Assembly (NCBI RefSeq): GCF_900188125.1
Contig: NZ_FZOW01000002.1
Span: forward strand, 62,001 to 126,000
DNA length: 64,000 bases
Direction: 5' to 3'
Source: Rhodococcoides kyotonense
Lineage (GTDB): Bacteria > Actinomycetota > Actinomycetes > Mycobacteriales > Mycobacteriaceae
Position numbers and translations under genes: made by a program. Shown one piece after another: positions 34,508 to 42,697 of the stretch. The notes below the pieces were generated by a model, which was not told where the DNA came from, did no database searches, and saw only the letters and a list, made by a program, of their open reading frames with translations. Position 1 is the stretch's first letter. Each line of letters opens with the position of its first letter.

Positions 34508-35524
34508 TCAGCTGTGAGACGAGACCGAGAGGGTCTCGTGCACGAATGTCGCTTGCTCGCCGAGGAATTCGGCGAAGGCGTCACCGGTGAGAACGGCGCT
34601 CTGCCACCCGTTTCGGGTCAGCACGTCGCGCCACGCCGGGGAGGCGTCGAGATCGCGGATCCGGTCAGTCCAGACGGTGATCTGGTCCGGCGACAGGCCC
34701 GGTGGCGCGAGAAGACCTCGCCAATTGGCGAAGACGACGTCGACGCCTGCCTCGCGGGCAGTGGGCGCGTCGACGACCGGTATTCGGGCGTCCGTACTGA
34801 CTGCCAAGGCTCGGACTGTGCCTGCTGCCAGTTGGTCGAGGTATTCGCTGACGCCGGTGGTGGCGACGTCGACATCCCCGGTCAGCAACGCAGGCAGCAG
34901 CTGTCCACCGCCTTCGTACTGCCGGTAGGTGGACGACGACGGGTCGACACCGATCGCTCGTGCCAACAGGATGCGGAACACCCCGTCCGGCCCACCTTCT
35001 GCGGAACCGCCCGCGAACGTGAGGCTTTCGGGATCCCCACGCCACGCGTCGACGAGGTCCGACATGGTCTGGAGTGGCGAATTGGCCGGTACCAGAACCA
35101 CTTCGGGCTCCTCGAGCAGGCGAGCGACCGGTGTGAGCTCGGAGATCGAGTGAGCGGACGGCGTCGTTTCGAGAGCACCGATGAGACCGAGGCCCATCAC
35201 CATCGCGAGGTCGGGATCGCCGACTTCGAGATCGAGCCTCCCCAGTCCGACCACGCCACCCGAGCCGGGAAGCACGACGACGTCGTAGTCCACGTCGTCG
35301 GTGCGGAGGGTCTGCGTGAGGTTGCGAGCGGTGAGGTCGTAGCCGCCGCCCGCGTCCGAGGGAACGATGAATCGGACACGCTCGTTGCCACTGGGACCGG
35401 AGAACACCGCAGGCTCCGATGCGCAGCCTGTGGTGCCACTGCCCACGAGAACGGCGACCGAGACGCACAAGGCGCTGGTCGCTGTTCGCAGTCTGTTCGT
35501 GGGCACCAGGGAAGTACACCTCAC
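34508..35524 (-). CDS. Orphan TctC-type binding lipoprotein
   Basis: Solute-binding protein of the TctC/Bug family, 338 residues, with signal peptide and a cysteine after SGTTG (Cys34) fitting a loose lipobox. Seen: RFIVPSDAGGGYDLTARNL, VVLPGSGGVVGLGRLD and ANWRGLLAPPGLSPDQ, all family features. No tctA or tctB is near; instead it precedes citMHS and faces a CitA-like sensor gene. It may present the ligand to the sensor kinase, as BctC does for the BctE sensor of Bordetella. That role is inference. Confidence 0.9.
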   Translation of the reverse strand: MRCTSLVPTNRLRTATSALCVSVAVLVGSGTTGCASEPAVFSGPSGNERVRFIVPSDAGGGYDLTARNLTQTLRTDDVDYDVVVLPGSGGVVGLGRLDLEVGDPDLAMVMGLGLIGALETTPSAHSISELTPVARLLEEPEVVLVPANSPLQTMSDLVDAWRGDPESLTFAGGSAEGGPDGVFRILLARAIGVDPSSSTYRQYEGGGQLLPALLTGDVDVATTGVSEYLDQLAAGTVRALAVSTDARIPVVDAPTAREAGVDVVFANWRGLLAPPGLSPDQITVWTDRIRDLDASPAWRDVLTRNGWQSAVLTGDAFAEFLGEQATFVHETLSVSSHS

Positions 35525-35527
35525 TTT

Positions 35528-35580
35528 GTGACTGGGGTCACCCTTGCGGTCACAGTTTCAATTGTGTCCATTGTGGTCAC
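35528..35580. promoter_or_regulatory. Divergent control region of tctC-citMHS-usp and the CitAB-like genes
   Basis: GTGAC-N4-GTCAC (35528-35541) is followed by a second GGTCAC (35549), CAATTGTG and CATTGTGG direct repeats (35560-35576) and a further GGTCAC. Such AT-leaning repeats match the kind of site bound by CitB/DcuR regulators; assignment is by position. Confidence 0.45.
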
Positions 35581-35625
35581 GTCGATGTGGGGTTGGTGCG
35601 CTCGGGAGGGACGTAGGGTCTTTTC

Positions 35626-37167
35626 GTGCGCAGAACCACGTTGGCGGCCCAGCTGCTGAGGTTGCAGCTGCTCATCGTCGTCGTCGTTCTCGTCGCGATC
35701 GGTGGCCTGTCGCTCGCGCAGTCGTCGGCAGCATTCCAACGCGATGCAGGCCGTCGCGCCCAGTCTGCGGCGGAGACACTCGCGGCCAACCCTGTCGTTC
35801 GGCAGCTGCTGCCGTCCGCGCAACCCCGCATCAGGACCGGCCTGCAAAGTGCCGTCGAGTCCGTTCGTGCGGTGTCGGGCCTGGACTACGCCCAGCTGGC
35901 CGACGTCGACGGCTTCGTCATCCTGTCGACGGTGCCCGAACAAGTCGGATCGACGACGCGCTCGGCCGCCGACGGATCGGGGGTCGGCCTCACCGACACG
36001 ACGTTCGGCAAGGCCGTCGAAGCCAACGTGCCCGTGCTGGACGACGCAGGCACGCTCGTCGGAACTGCCGTCGTCGGCGATCGGTATCCGTCCGCGCTCG
36101 ATCGTTTTCTCCAGGCAGCACCGAACCTACTGGTCTATCTCGCAGCCGCGTCGGTGCTCGGGGGAGTGGGGTCGGTGCTGCTCGCGAGGCGAGTGAAGCG
36201 TCAGACTCTCGGCATGGAGGCGAGTGAGATCCTCGATCTCGTCGGGCAGCGCGAAGCGATGCTGCGCGGCCTGAAAGAGGGTGTCATCGCGCTGGACCCC
36301 GCCGGGCGGGTGTTGCTGATGAGCGAGAGTGCGCACGAGATGCTGCACATCTCGCACGGAAGCAAAGGACGGACCGTCGACGAACTGGGCGTCACCGACC
36401 GACTGAGGGACGTGCTGCTCGGTACTGCCTCGGCGCCCGACGAGATCGTTCTCGTCGGCGACCGGGTGCTGGTGCTCAACACGGTCCCGATCGTGTTGCG
36501 CGGCAAAGCTGTCGGTACCGTCACGACGTTCCGCGACCGCACCGAGCTCACCGACGTCGAGGAGGAGCTGGGAGTCACCAAGACCAGTTCGACGGCACTG
36601 CGCGAGCACATTCACGAGTTCGACAACCAGCTGCACACCATTTCGGGGCTCGTCCAACTGCAGGAGTACGACGAGGTGGTGCGCTATGTCGACGGGTTGA
36701 CCGCCCGCCGCGAGGGTGCGACGTCGGTGGTGACCGACTCGGTGTCCGACGTCGGCGTCGCTGCGTTGCTGATCGCGAAAATCGGTGCGGCGGCGCATCG
36801 TTCGGTGTCGGTCGAGATCGTGCCCGGCTCGTCGTTGCGTCATCACGACGGCACGGTGTCGCGTGACCTGTGTACCGTGCTCGGCAATCTCGTCGACAAT
36901 GCGGTTGCTGCCTGTTCGGGGAGGGTGCTCATTTCGTTGCGCGAGAACGGGAGCATCGAGATCGAGGTGCGCGACGACGGTCCGGGCGTGCCGAACAGCG
37001 ACTCGATCTTCGAGCAAGGCTGGAGTACCCGCGGCTCCGCGAACACCGGTCATGGGTTCGGGCTGGCGTTGGTGCGACTGGTGTGCAGGCGGCGGCACGG
37101 GGATGTGTCTGTTTTGTCGGACGATGGCTGGACAGTGTTTCGAGCGGTGCTGGAGGAGCGGGAGTGA
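35626..37167 (+). CDS. CitA/DcuS-type sensor histidine kinase
   Basis: Membrane sensor kinase for carboxylates, 513 residues. Seen: helix 1 (14-33), an extracytoplasmic PAS-like (PDC) domain (35-160), helix 2 (about 165-187), cytoplasmic PAS (205-310), and a kinase core whose phospho-acceptor is His330 in REHIHEFDNQLHTISGL, the SpoOB-like box of this family, then NLVDNAVAA, DDGPGV and GHGFGLALVR. GTG start. It overlaps the response-regulator gene by four bases (GTGA). Citrate, malate or fumarate are typical ligands. Confidence 0.93.
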   Translation: MRRTTLAAQLLRLQLLIVVVVLVAIGGLSLAQSSAAFQRDAGRRAQSAAETLAANPVVRQLLPSAQPRIRTGLQSAVESVRAVSGLDYAQLADVDGFVILSTVPEQVGSTTRSAADGSGVGLTDTTFGKAVEANVPVLDDAGTLVGTAVVGDRYPSALDRFLQAAPNLLVYLAAASVLGGVGSVLLARRVKRQTLGMEASEILDLVGQREAMLRGLKEGVIALDPAGRVLLMSESAHEMLHISHGSKGRTVDELGVTDRLRDVLLGTASAPDEIVLVGDRVLVLNTVPIVLRGKAVGTVTTFRDRTELTDVEEELGVTKTSSTALREHIHEFDNQLHTISGLVQLQEYDEVVRYVDGLTARREGATSVVTDSVSDVGVAALLIAKIGAAAHRSVSVEIVPGSSLRHHDGTVSRDLCTVLGNLVDNAVAACSGRVLISLRENGSIEIEVRDDGPGVPNSDSIFEQGWSTRGSANTGHGFGLALVRLVCRRRHGDVSVLSDDGWTVFRAVLEERE

Positions 37168-37826
37168 TACGGGTTCTGGTCGTCGACGACGATTTCATGG
37201 TGGCGAAGGTCCATTCCGGATTCGTCTCGAAGGTGGCAGGTTTCGACGTGTGCGGCGTGGCGCACACCCCCGAGGCCGCAGTCGAAGCAGTTGCCGTGCT
37301 GCGGCCGGACTTGGTGCTGCTCGACGTCCATCTGCCAGGGGCGAGCGGGCTCGACCTCATCGCGAAGTTCCGTGAATCGGTCCCCGACGTCGACGTGCTG
37401 GTCATCACGAGCGAGCGCGAGGTCGCGTCGGTGCAGAAGGCGTTGCGCAGCGGCGTCGTGCACTACCTGATCAAACCGTTCAAATTCTCTGCGCTGCAAG
37501 AACGTCTGGAACAATATCGGACCAGTCGCCAGGGTCTCGGGGCGTCGGAGGAAGCCGAACAGGCGGCGGTGGACAAGGCATTCGGCCTGACGGGCACGGG
37601 AGTCGACCTCCCGAAAGGGCTCAGCCGCGTCACCCTGGAATTGGTCGAGGAGAGGTTGCGCGACGTGGACGGGCCGGTCTCGGCGACCGAGATGTCCGAG
37701 CGCTCCGGCATTTCCAGGTCGAGTGCGCGTCGGTACCTCGAATACCTCGTCGGCATCGGCAAGGTGGAGGTGTCCCTCGACTACGGAAACGTCGGGCGGC
37801 CGGAGCGGTTGTATCGGCGGAAGTAG
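37164..37826 (+). CDS. CitB/DcuR-type response regulator
   Basis: Response regulator of 220 residues. Seen: receiver domain (1-120) with acidic pocket VVDDD, phospho-acceptor Asp54 in LVLLDVHLPG, conserved Thr/Ser and Lys (IKPFKF), then a C-terminal winged-helix (about 160-218) with SATEMSERSGISRSSARRYL. GTG start overlaps the kinase stop. It likely activates the divergent tctC-citMHS-usp operon on binding of the carboxylate by the sensor. Confidence 0.93.
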   Translation: MIRVLVVDDDFMVAKVHSGFVSKVAGFDVCGVAHTPEAAVEAVAVLRPDLVLLDVHLPGASGLDLIAKFRESVPDVDVLVITSEREVASVQKALRSGVVHYLIKPFKFSALQERLEQYRTSRQGLGASEEAEQAAVDKAFGLTGTGVDLPKGLSRVTLELVEERLRDVDGPVSATEMSERSGISRSSARRYLEYLVGIGKVEVSLDYGNVGRPERLYRRK

Positions 37827-37838
37827 GTCACGCGTTGT

Positions 37839-38774
37839 TCACTGCCTGGACACCAGGGACCGCACGAAGAACATGAGATTCGCCGGCCTCTCCGCGAGTC
37901 GACGCATGAAGTAGCCGTACCACTGATCCCCGTACGGCACGTAGACGCGAACCTGCTTGCCTTCGGCGGCCAAGCGCGCTTGTTCGGCGTCCCGGATGCC
38001 GTACAGCATCTGGTACTCGTAGCTGCCGACGTCTCGCCCTGCTTCGGAAGCGAATCGGTCTGCCGCGTCGATCATCTCGGGGTCGTGCGAGGCGACCATG
38101 GGGTACCCGTCGCCCTCCATGAGCACCTTCAAGCAGCGGAGGTACGACGCCGACACCTCGGCGGGCTTCTGGAACGCGACCGAAGCGGGTTCGTTGTAGG
38201 CGCCCTTGCACAGTCGAATGCGCGACCCCGAGAGTGTCTTGCAGTCGTCCTCCGTACGCCGAAGGTACGCCTGCAGAACCGTGCCGAGGTTCGGGAACTC
38301 CTCCCTGAGTTCCCGCACGATCGACAGTGTCGAGTCGGTCGTCGTGTGGTCCTCGGCGTCGATGGTCACCCACACACCTGCCCGTTCGGCGGCCCTGCAC
38401 ACGACGCGGGCGTTCGCCAGTGCCAACGACCTGTCGATGCCCTGCCCGAGCGCCGACAGCTTCATCGACACCTCCAACGACCGAGGGCGCGCGTTCAGTA
38501 ACGAATATGCCTGCAGCAGAGACAGATAGGCGTCGACGGTAGCAGCTGCCCGGCCGGCATCGGTGGTGCCCTCGCCGAGGTAGTCGACCGAGACGAACCT
38601 GCCGGACTCGAGCAACCCACGCACTGCGGCGACGGCGTCGGGCTCGGTTTCACCTGCGACGAAACGTTCGACGAGTTGCCTGGTGACGCACATCTTGCTC
38701 ATCGTCGCGCCGATCCGCGGTGACCGGGCGGCCGCCAACAAGGCAGGACGCATCGGGTTGGTCAGGACAGTCAT
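37839..38774 (-). CDS. Proline dehydrogenase (monofunctional)
   Basis: FAD-dependent oxidation of L-proline to P5C, first step of proline catabolism, electrons going to quinone. Seen in 311 residues: the TIM-barrel motifs SVDYLGEGTT, EVSMKLSALGQGID, VTIDAEDHTTTDSTL, LQAYLRRTEDD, RIRLCKGAYNEPAS and PYGDQWYGYFMRRLAERPAN, matching the PRODH substrate and FAD sites. ATG at 38774 overlaps the P5C dehydrogenase stop by four bases; longer in-frame reading is rejected. The two enzymes can pass P5C between them. Convergent with the CitB-like gene. Confidence 0.95.
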   Translation of the reverse strand: MTVLTNPMRPALLAAARSPRIGATMSKMCVTRQLVERFVAGETEPDAVAAVRGLLESGRFVSVDYLGEGTTDAGRAAATVDAYLSLLQAYSLLNARPRSLEVSMKLSALGQGIDRSLALANARVVCRAAERAGVWVTIDAEDHTTTDSTLSIVRELREEFPNLGTVLQAYLRRTEDDCKTLSGSRIRLCKGAYNEPASVAFQKPAEVSASYLRCLKVLMEGDGYPMVASHDPEMIDAADRFASEAGRDVGSYEYQMLYGIRDAEQARLAAEGKQVRVYVPYGDQWYGYFMRRLAERPANLMFFVRSLVSRQ

Positions 38775-40420
38775 CGCTGACCCTCGCCGTCCTGGTGTGG
38801 GTACAGGTGATGCGTCGGCGGGACGAAGGTCTCCTTGATCGTCCGGGCCGACGCCCAACGCAGAAGATTCTGCGGCGAGCCCGCCTTGTCGTTGGTTCCC
38901 GAACCCCGTGCGCCACCGAACGGTTGCTGCCCGACGACGGCTCCCGTCGGCTTGTCGTTGACGTAGAAGTTGCCAGCTGCGAATCGCAAAGCATTATGCG
39001 CCTGCGTGATTGCGGCACGGTCAGCTGCGATCACGGCTCCGGTGAGCGCGTACTTCGAGCCCGAGTCCACTTTCTGTAGCACTTCCTCGAACGAGCCGGG
39101 AGTGGAATCGTCGTACACATGAACCGACAGGATCGGGCCGAAGTATTCGGTGCTGAACGCCTCGTCGGTCGGGTCGTCGCCGAGAAGAACTGTGGGAGAG
39201 ACGAAATACCCCTCCGTGTCGTCACATGTTCCGCCTGTCGCGATGGTCAGGCTCGGCGTGGATTTCGCGCGGTCGAGTGCAGCTGCGTTGCGATCGAAGG
39301 CACGACGGTCGATGACGGCTCCGCCGTAGTGCGACAGGTCGGTGACGTCGCCGTAGCTGAGCTGCGAAACCTGTTCCACGAAAGGATCTCCCATCTTCGA
39401 CCAGACCGACTTGGGGACGAAGGCGCGCGACGCAGCGGAGCATTTCTGGCCCTGATAGTCGAACGCGCCGCGAATCAGGGCTGTGGTCAACACTTCTGGG
39501 TCGGCCGAACTGTGTGCGACGACAAAGTCCTTGCCGCCTGTCTCGCCGACGAGGCGCGGGTAGGCGTCGTACCGGGTGATGTTGTTGCCGACTTCGCGCC
39601 ACAGGTGCTGGAACGTAGCCGTCGATCCGGTGAAATGGATTCCGGCCAAACGGGAATCGGCCAATGCGACGTCGGACACGGTTTTTCCGTCGCCGAGCAC
39701 GAGATTGATGACGCCCGGTGGCAGTCCCGCCGCCTCGAGCAGTTGGAGCGTCAGATACGCCGCGACGGACTGTGTCGGCGACGGCTTCCACAGCACGGTG
39801 TTGCCCATCAGCGCCGGAGCTGTCGGGAGGTTGCCTGCGATCGCGGTGAAGTTGAACGGCGTGATCGCGTAGACGAATCCCTCGAGCGGTCGGTATTCGA
39901 CGCGATTCCAGACGCCGGGAGACGACACCGGCTGGTCGGCGAGGATCTGCCGGGCGAACGAGACGTTGAAGCGCCAGAAGTCGATGAGTTCGCACGGCGC
40001 GTCGATCTCGGCCTGATACGCGGACTTCGACTGCCCGAGCATGGTGGCCGCGGCGATCTTCTCCCGCCACGGACCGGACAGAAGGTCAGCGGCGCGTAGG
40101 AACACGGCGGCACGGTCGTCGAACGGCAGCGAGCGCCACTCGGGGGCCGCGGAGCACGCAGCATCGACGGCATCCTGGACGTCGGCGTGGGTCGAGGGCG
40201 TGAAGGTACCGAGCACTGCGGCATGGCGGTGAGGTTGGACGACGTTGTCGCGTGTGCCGTCGGCACTGCGGTGTCGACCGCCGATGACCTGCTGGATCTC
40301 GACCGGCGCTGCCTGAAGCGCGTCGAGCTGAGTGCGCAGTCGTAGTCGTTCTGCGCTGCCGGGAGCGTAGGAATTGACGGGCTCGTTCGATGGCGTCGGG
40401 ACCGAGGTGACGGCGTCCAT
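38771..40420 (-). CDS. pruA: Delta-1-pyrroline-5-carboxylate dehydrogenase
   Basis: NAD-dependent aldehyde dehydrogenase turning P5C/glutamate semialdehyde into glutamate, 549 residues (family length about 540). Seen: TPFNFTAIAGNLPTAPALMG, the GSTATFQHLW nucleotide loop, general base Glu in LVGETGGKDFVV, nucleophile Cys in GQKCSAASRAFV, and YFVNDKP-like FYVNDKPTGAVVGQQPFGG. First gene of the pruA-prodh operon, divergent from a PruR-like regulator with a dyad between them. Confidence 0.96.
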   Translation of the reverse strand: MDAVTSVPTPSNEPVNSYAPGSAERLRLRTQLDALQAAPVEIQQVIGGRHRSADGTRDNVVQPHRHAAVLGTFTPSTHADVQDAVDAACSAAPEWRSLPFDDRAAVFLRAADLLSGPWREKIAAATMLGQSKSAYQAEIDAPCELIDFWRFNVSFARQILADQPVSSPGVWNRVEYRPLEGFVYAITPFNFTAIAGNLPTAPALMGNTVLWKPSPTQSVAAYLTLQLLEAAGLPPGVINLVLGDGKTVSDVALADSRLAGIHFTGSTATFQHLWREVGNNITRYDAYPRLVGETGGKDFVVAHSSADPEVLTTALIRGAFDYQGQKCSAASRAFVPKSVWSKMGDPFVEQVSQLSYGDVTDLSHYGGAVIDRRAFDRNAAALDRAKSTPSLTIATGGTCDDTEGYFVSPTVLLGDDPTDEAFSTEYFGPILSVHVYDDSTPGSFEEVLQKVDSGSKYALTGAVIAADRAAITQAHNALRFAAGNFYVNDKPTGAVVGQQPFGGARGSGTNDKAGSPQNLLRWASARTIKETFVPPTHHLYPHQDGEGQR

Positions 40421-40458
40421 GGTGACCTCCTTCGTCGGTGGTGGGTGTCCTCAGTGAA

Positions 40459-40485
40459 GCCGAATCCTTCACGCGAGTATTCGGC
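40459..40485. promoter_or_regulatory. Dyad between pruA and the PruR-like gene
   Basis: GCCGAAT-N13-ATTCGGC, perfect 7-bp arms, in the 100-bp divergent gap. It is the natural candidate for the PruR-type regulator's binding site or the core promoter of the proline genes. Confidence 0.5.
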
Positions 40486-40520
40486 CGATCGGCTAACGAA
40501 TCTGTGCTGTACTTGTTCAG

Positions 40521-42089
40521 GTGAACGAGGGAGCATCGCTCGAAGTAGTGCTCGAGGCAGTGCATGGCGCAGTCGTGGAGTTGGTCGTCGCACCGCCGAC
40601 GGGTGAGGTGCAGATTCGATCTGTTGCGCTGATCGACGCCGACGACCTGTCTGCTCACATCGATGCCGACCTGTGCCTGATTGTCGGCGTCCCGGAGGCT
40701 CAGGTGGTGACGTGGTTGGACGATCGCGCCCTCGCTCGCGACTTGCCTCGCGCTGTGATGACGAAGACGACTGCCGTGTCACCCGCACTGCGGCAGGCTG
40801 CACGGCACAGCGGGGTGGCGCTGGCGTCGGTGCACCCTCAAGCGCGGTGGGAACGGTTGCTGTCGATGATCAGGAGCGTTCTCGACCGGTCGCAGCGGCA
40901 GCTCGAGCCTGTGGGAGAGGACACCGACCTGTACGAACTTGCGCGCACTGTCGCCTCGTTGACGAAGGGCATGGTGAGTATCGAGGACGAATTGTCGCAC
41001 GTGCTGGCCTATTCGGCGTCCGACGACGCCGCCGACGAACTCCGGACACTGTCGATCCTCGGACGGGAAGGTCCGCGTGATTATCTGCGCAGACTGCGCG
41101 AGATGGGCGTGTTCGATCGCATCGAGCGCAGCGACGACGTCGTGGAGGTGCCTCCCGACGAGAACCTCGGGATAAGGCGGCGCCTCGTCGTCGGTGTCCG
41201 ATCGATCCCCGACGACGCAGGGAAGGCGACCGTTCTCGGGTCGATCTGGATTCAGGAAGGGCAGCACCCTTTTTCGTCCGACTCGGAGGGTGTTCTACGT
41301 GGAGCGGCGTCGGTTGCCGCGAGACTCGTCACACGTATTCGAGATGCACCGACCAACGAGGCTGTGCAGATTCAACGATTGCTCGGTGCGCGTGGCGGCG
41401 GCGTCGATGTTCCGGCATTGGCTGCGGCACTGTCGATTTCGGCAGTGCAGCCTGCTGCCGTCGTAGGGTTCGAACCGATCGGTGATGCGCGCAAAGGGCT
41501 GACGTCCTCTCTTCGGCTGCACGCCAGTGCATTTCACCGATCGTCGTTGGCGACGGCCATCGGCGACCGAGTGTATGTTCTGTTCCCTGGTCCGACGTCG
41601 GACATCGCTCTCGAGTCCTGGACGCGCGAGGTCGTCACGCGGGTCGAGAACGGCACCGGCGTCGCGCTGCGTGCCGTCGTCGCGGGCTCGGTGCCTACGT
41701 TGTCCGACGCTGCCGCAGCGAGATTCGAGGTAGACCGGGTGCTCGATCGTACGTCGGGCGACAGTCGAGTGACCACTCTGGAGCAATCGCGGACGACCGT
41801 GTTGCTCGGGGAAATCGTCGAACTCGTCGCTCATCACGATCAGCTGATCGACCCCAGGATCGCGACGCTGCAACGCTACGACGACAAGAACGACGGTGTG
41901 ATGAGGCAGAGTCTGGAGGCGTACCTCGCCGAATTCGGTGACGTCAGAGCGGCGGCGGGAAAATTGCAGGTGCATCCGAACACGTTGCGGTACAGGATCA
42001 AACGGGTAGAGGGCATTCTCGGAGTCGATCTCGGTGACCCCGACGAGCGGGTGTTGATCGAACTGCAGCTCAGGATCGCCCGCCGGTGA
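40521..42089 (+). CDS. PucR-type regulator of proline use (PruR-like)
   Basis: A 522-residue PucR/CdaR-type transcription factor. Seen: an N-terminal PucR-like region, a middle GGDEF-like/PucR scaffold, and the C-terminal HTH_30 domain (about 455-515) with LEAYLAEFGDVRAAAGKLQV followed by HPNTLRYRIKRVEGI, the diagnostic PucR helix-turn-helix. Divergent from pruA-prodh, the position of the proline-responsive activator PruR in mycobacteria. GTG start used. The 3' end overlaps the convergent TetR gene by 20 bp. Confidence 0.9.
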   Translation: MNEGASLEVVLEAVHGAVVELVVAPPTGEVQIRSVALIDADDLSAHIDADLCLIVGVPEAQVVTWLDDRALARDLPRAVMTKTTAVSPALRQAARHSGVALASVHPQARWERLLSMIRSVLDRSQRQLEPVGEDTDLYELARTVASLTKGMVSIEDELSHVLAYSASDDAADELRTLSILGREGPRDYLRRLREMGVFDRIERSDDVVEVPPDENLGIRRRLVVGVRSIPDDAGKATVLGSIWIQEGQHPFSSDSEGVLRGAASVAARLVTRIRDAPTNEAVQIQRLLGARGGGVDVPALAAALSISAVQPAAVVGFEPIGDARKGLTSSLRLHASAFHRSSLATAIGDRVYVLFPGPTSDIALESWTREVVTRVENGTGVALRAVVAGSVPTLSDAAAARFEVDRVLDRTSGDSRVTTLEQSRTTVLLGEIVELVAHHDQLIDPRIATLQRYDDKNDGVMRQSLEAYLAEFGDVRAAAGKLQVHPNTLRYRIKRVEGILGVDLGDPDERVLIELQLRIARR

Positions 42090-42648
42090 TGCCCGTCGTC
42101 AGTAGTGCGGCCAGCTCGGCGTAGGCCTGTGAGTCGTCGAGTCCAGTGCGGTGCGTGACCTCGCGGCTTTGAATTCTGGCCATCGTCGACGCGGCGACGT
42201 CTGCGACGAAAGCCGCATGGAGAGTGCGGACTTCACCCGTGGAGGTGCCGTCGTCGATCAGTTCTTGTACGCGTGTGGCGGCGAATGCCGTGTTCTGTTC
42301 GTAGACCTCACGGGCGGGTGCGAACGCAGCAAGATCGTCCATGAATTGACGCGACGCAGGTTGGAGCGCCACACCGACTGCGGACAGGTAGGCGGTGAGC
42401 CGTGCTGCACAACCGTCGATGCCCTGGATCGCTGCCTCGACCCGATCGGTCGCACCGCGGAAGAAGTGCACCGTCGCCGCTCTGACCAGCTGTTCCTTGC
42501 TTCCTGCCAACGTGTAGAGCGTCGACTTGCTGCATCGCAGGCGTGCGGCGATGTCGTCGAGAGTCAGATGCGCGAACCCCTCGGACAGCAGCAGATCGAC
42601 GAGGTGGTCGAAGAGTTCAGCACGTCGGGCTGTTGCGTGGGCGGTCAC
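42070..42648 (-). CDS. TetR-family regulator of the acyl-CoA dehydrogenase gene
   Basis: A 192-residue TetR repressor. Seen: helix-turn-helix LLSEGFAHLTLDDIAARLRCSKSTLYTLAGSKEQL at residues 19-55, and an all-helical ligand domain with PASRQFMDDLAAFAP. GTG start. It is divergent from an acyl-CoA dehydrogenase, and two AGTACTGT sites lie exactly 20 bp apart in the 49-bp gap, so control of the neighbour by a fatty acyl-type signal is likely. Confidence 0.9.
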   Translation of the reverse strand: MTAHATARRAELFDHLVDLLLSEGFAHLTLDDIAARLRCSKSTLYTLAGSKEQLVRAATVHFFRGATDRVEAAIQGIDGCAARLTAYLSAVGVALQPASRQFMDDLAAFAPAREVYEQNTAFAATRVQELIDDGTSTGEVRTLHAAFVADVAASTMARIQSREVTHRTGLDDSQAYAELAALLTTGITGGRS

Positions 42649-42657
42649 CCGTGCAAT

Positions 42658-42685
42658 AGTACTGTAGAGAGTCCGTCAGTACTGT
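42658..42685. promoter_or_regulatory. Tandem AGTACTGT operator
   Basis: AGTACTGT at 42658-42665 and 42678-42685, same strand, spaced 20 bp (about two helical turns), each holding the palindrome AGTACT. It covers the gap between divergent tetR and acyl-CoA dehydrogenase starts, and the second copy abuts the AAGGAG ribosome site. Confidence 0.6.
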
Positions 42686-42697
42686 AAGGAGTTCGAA

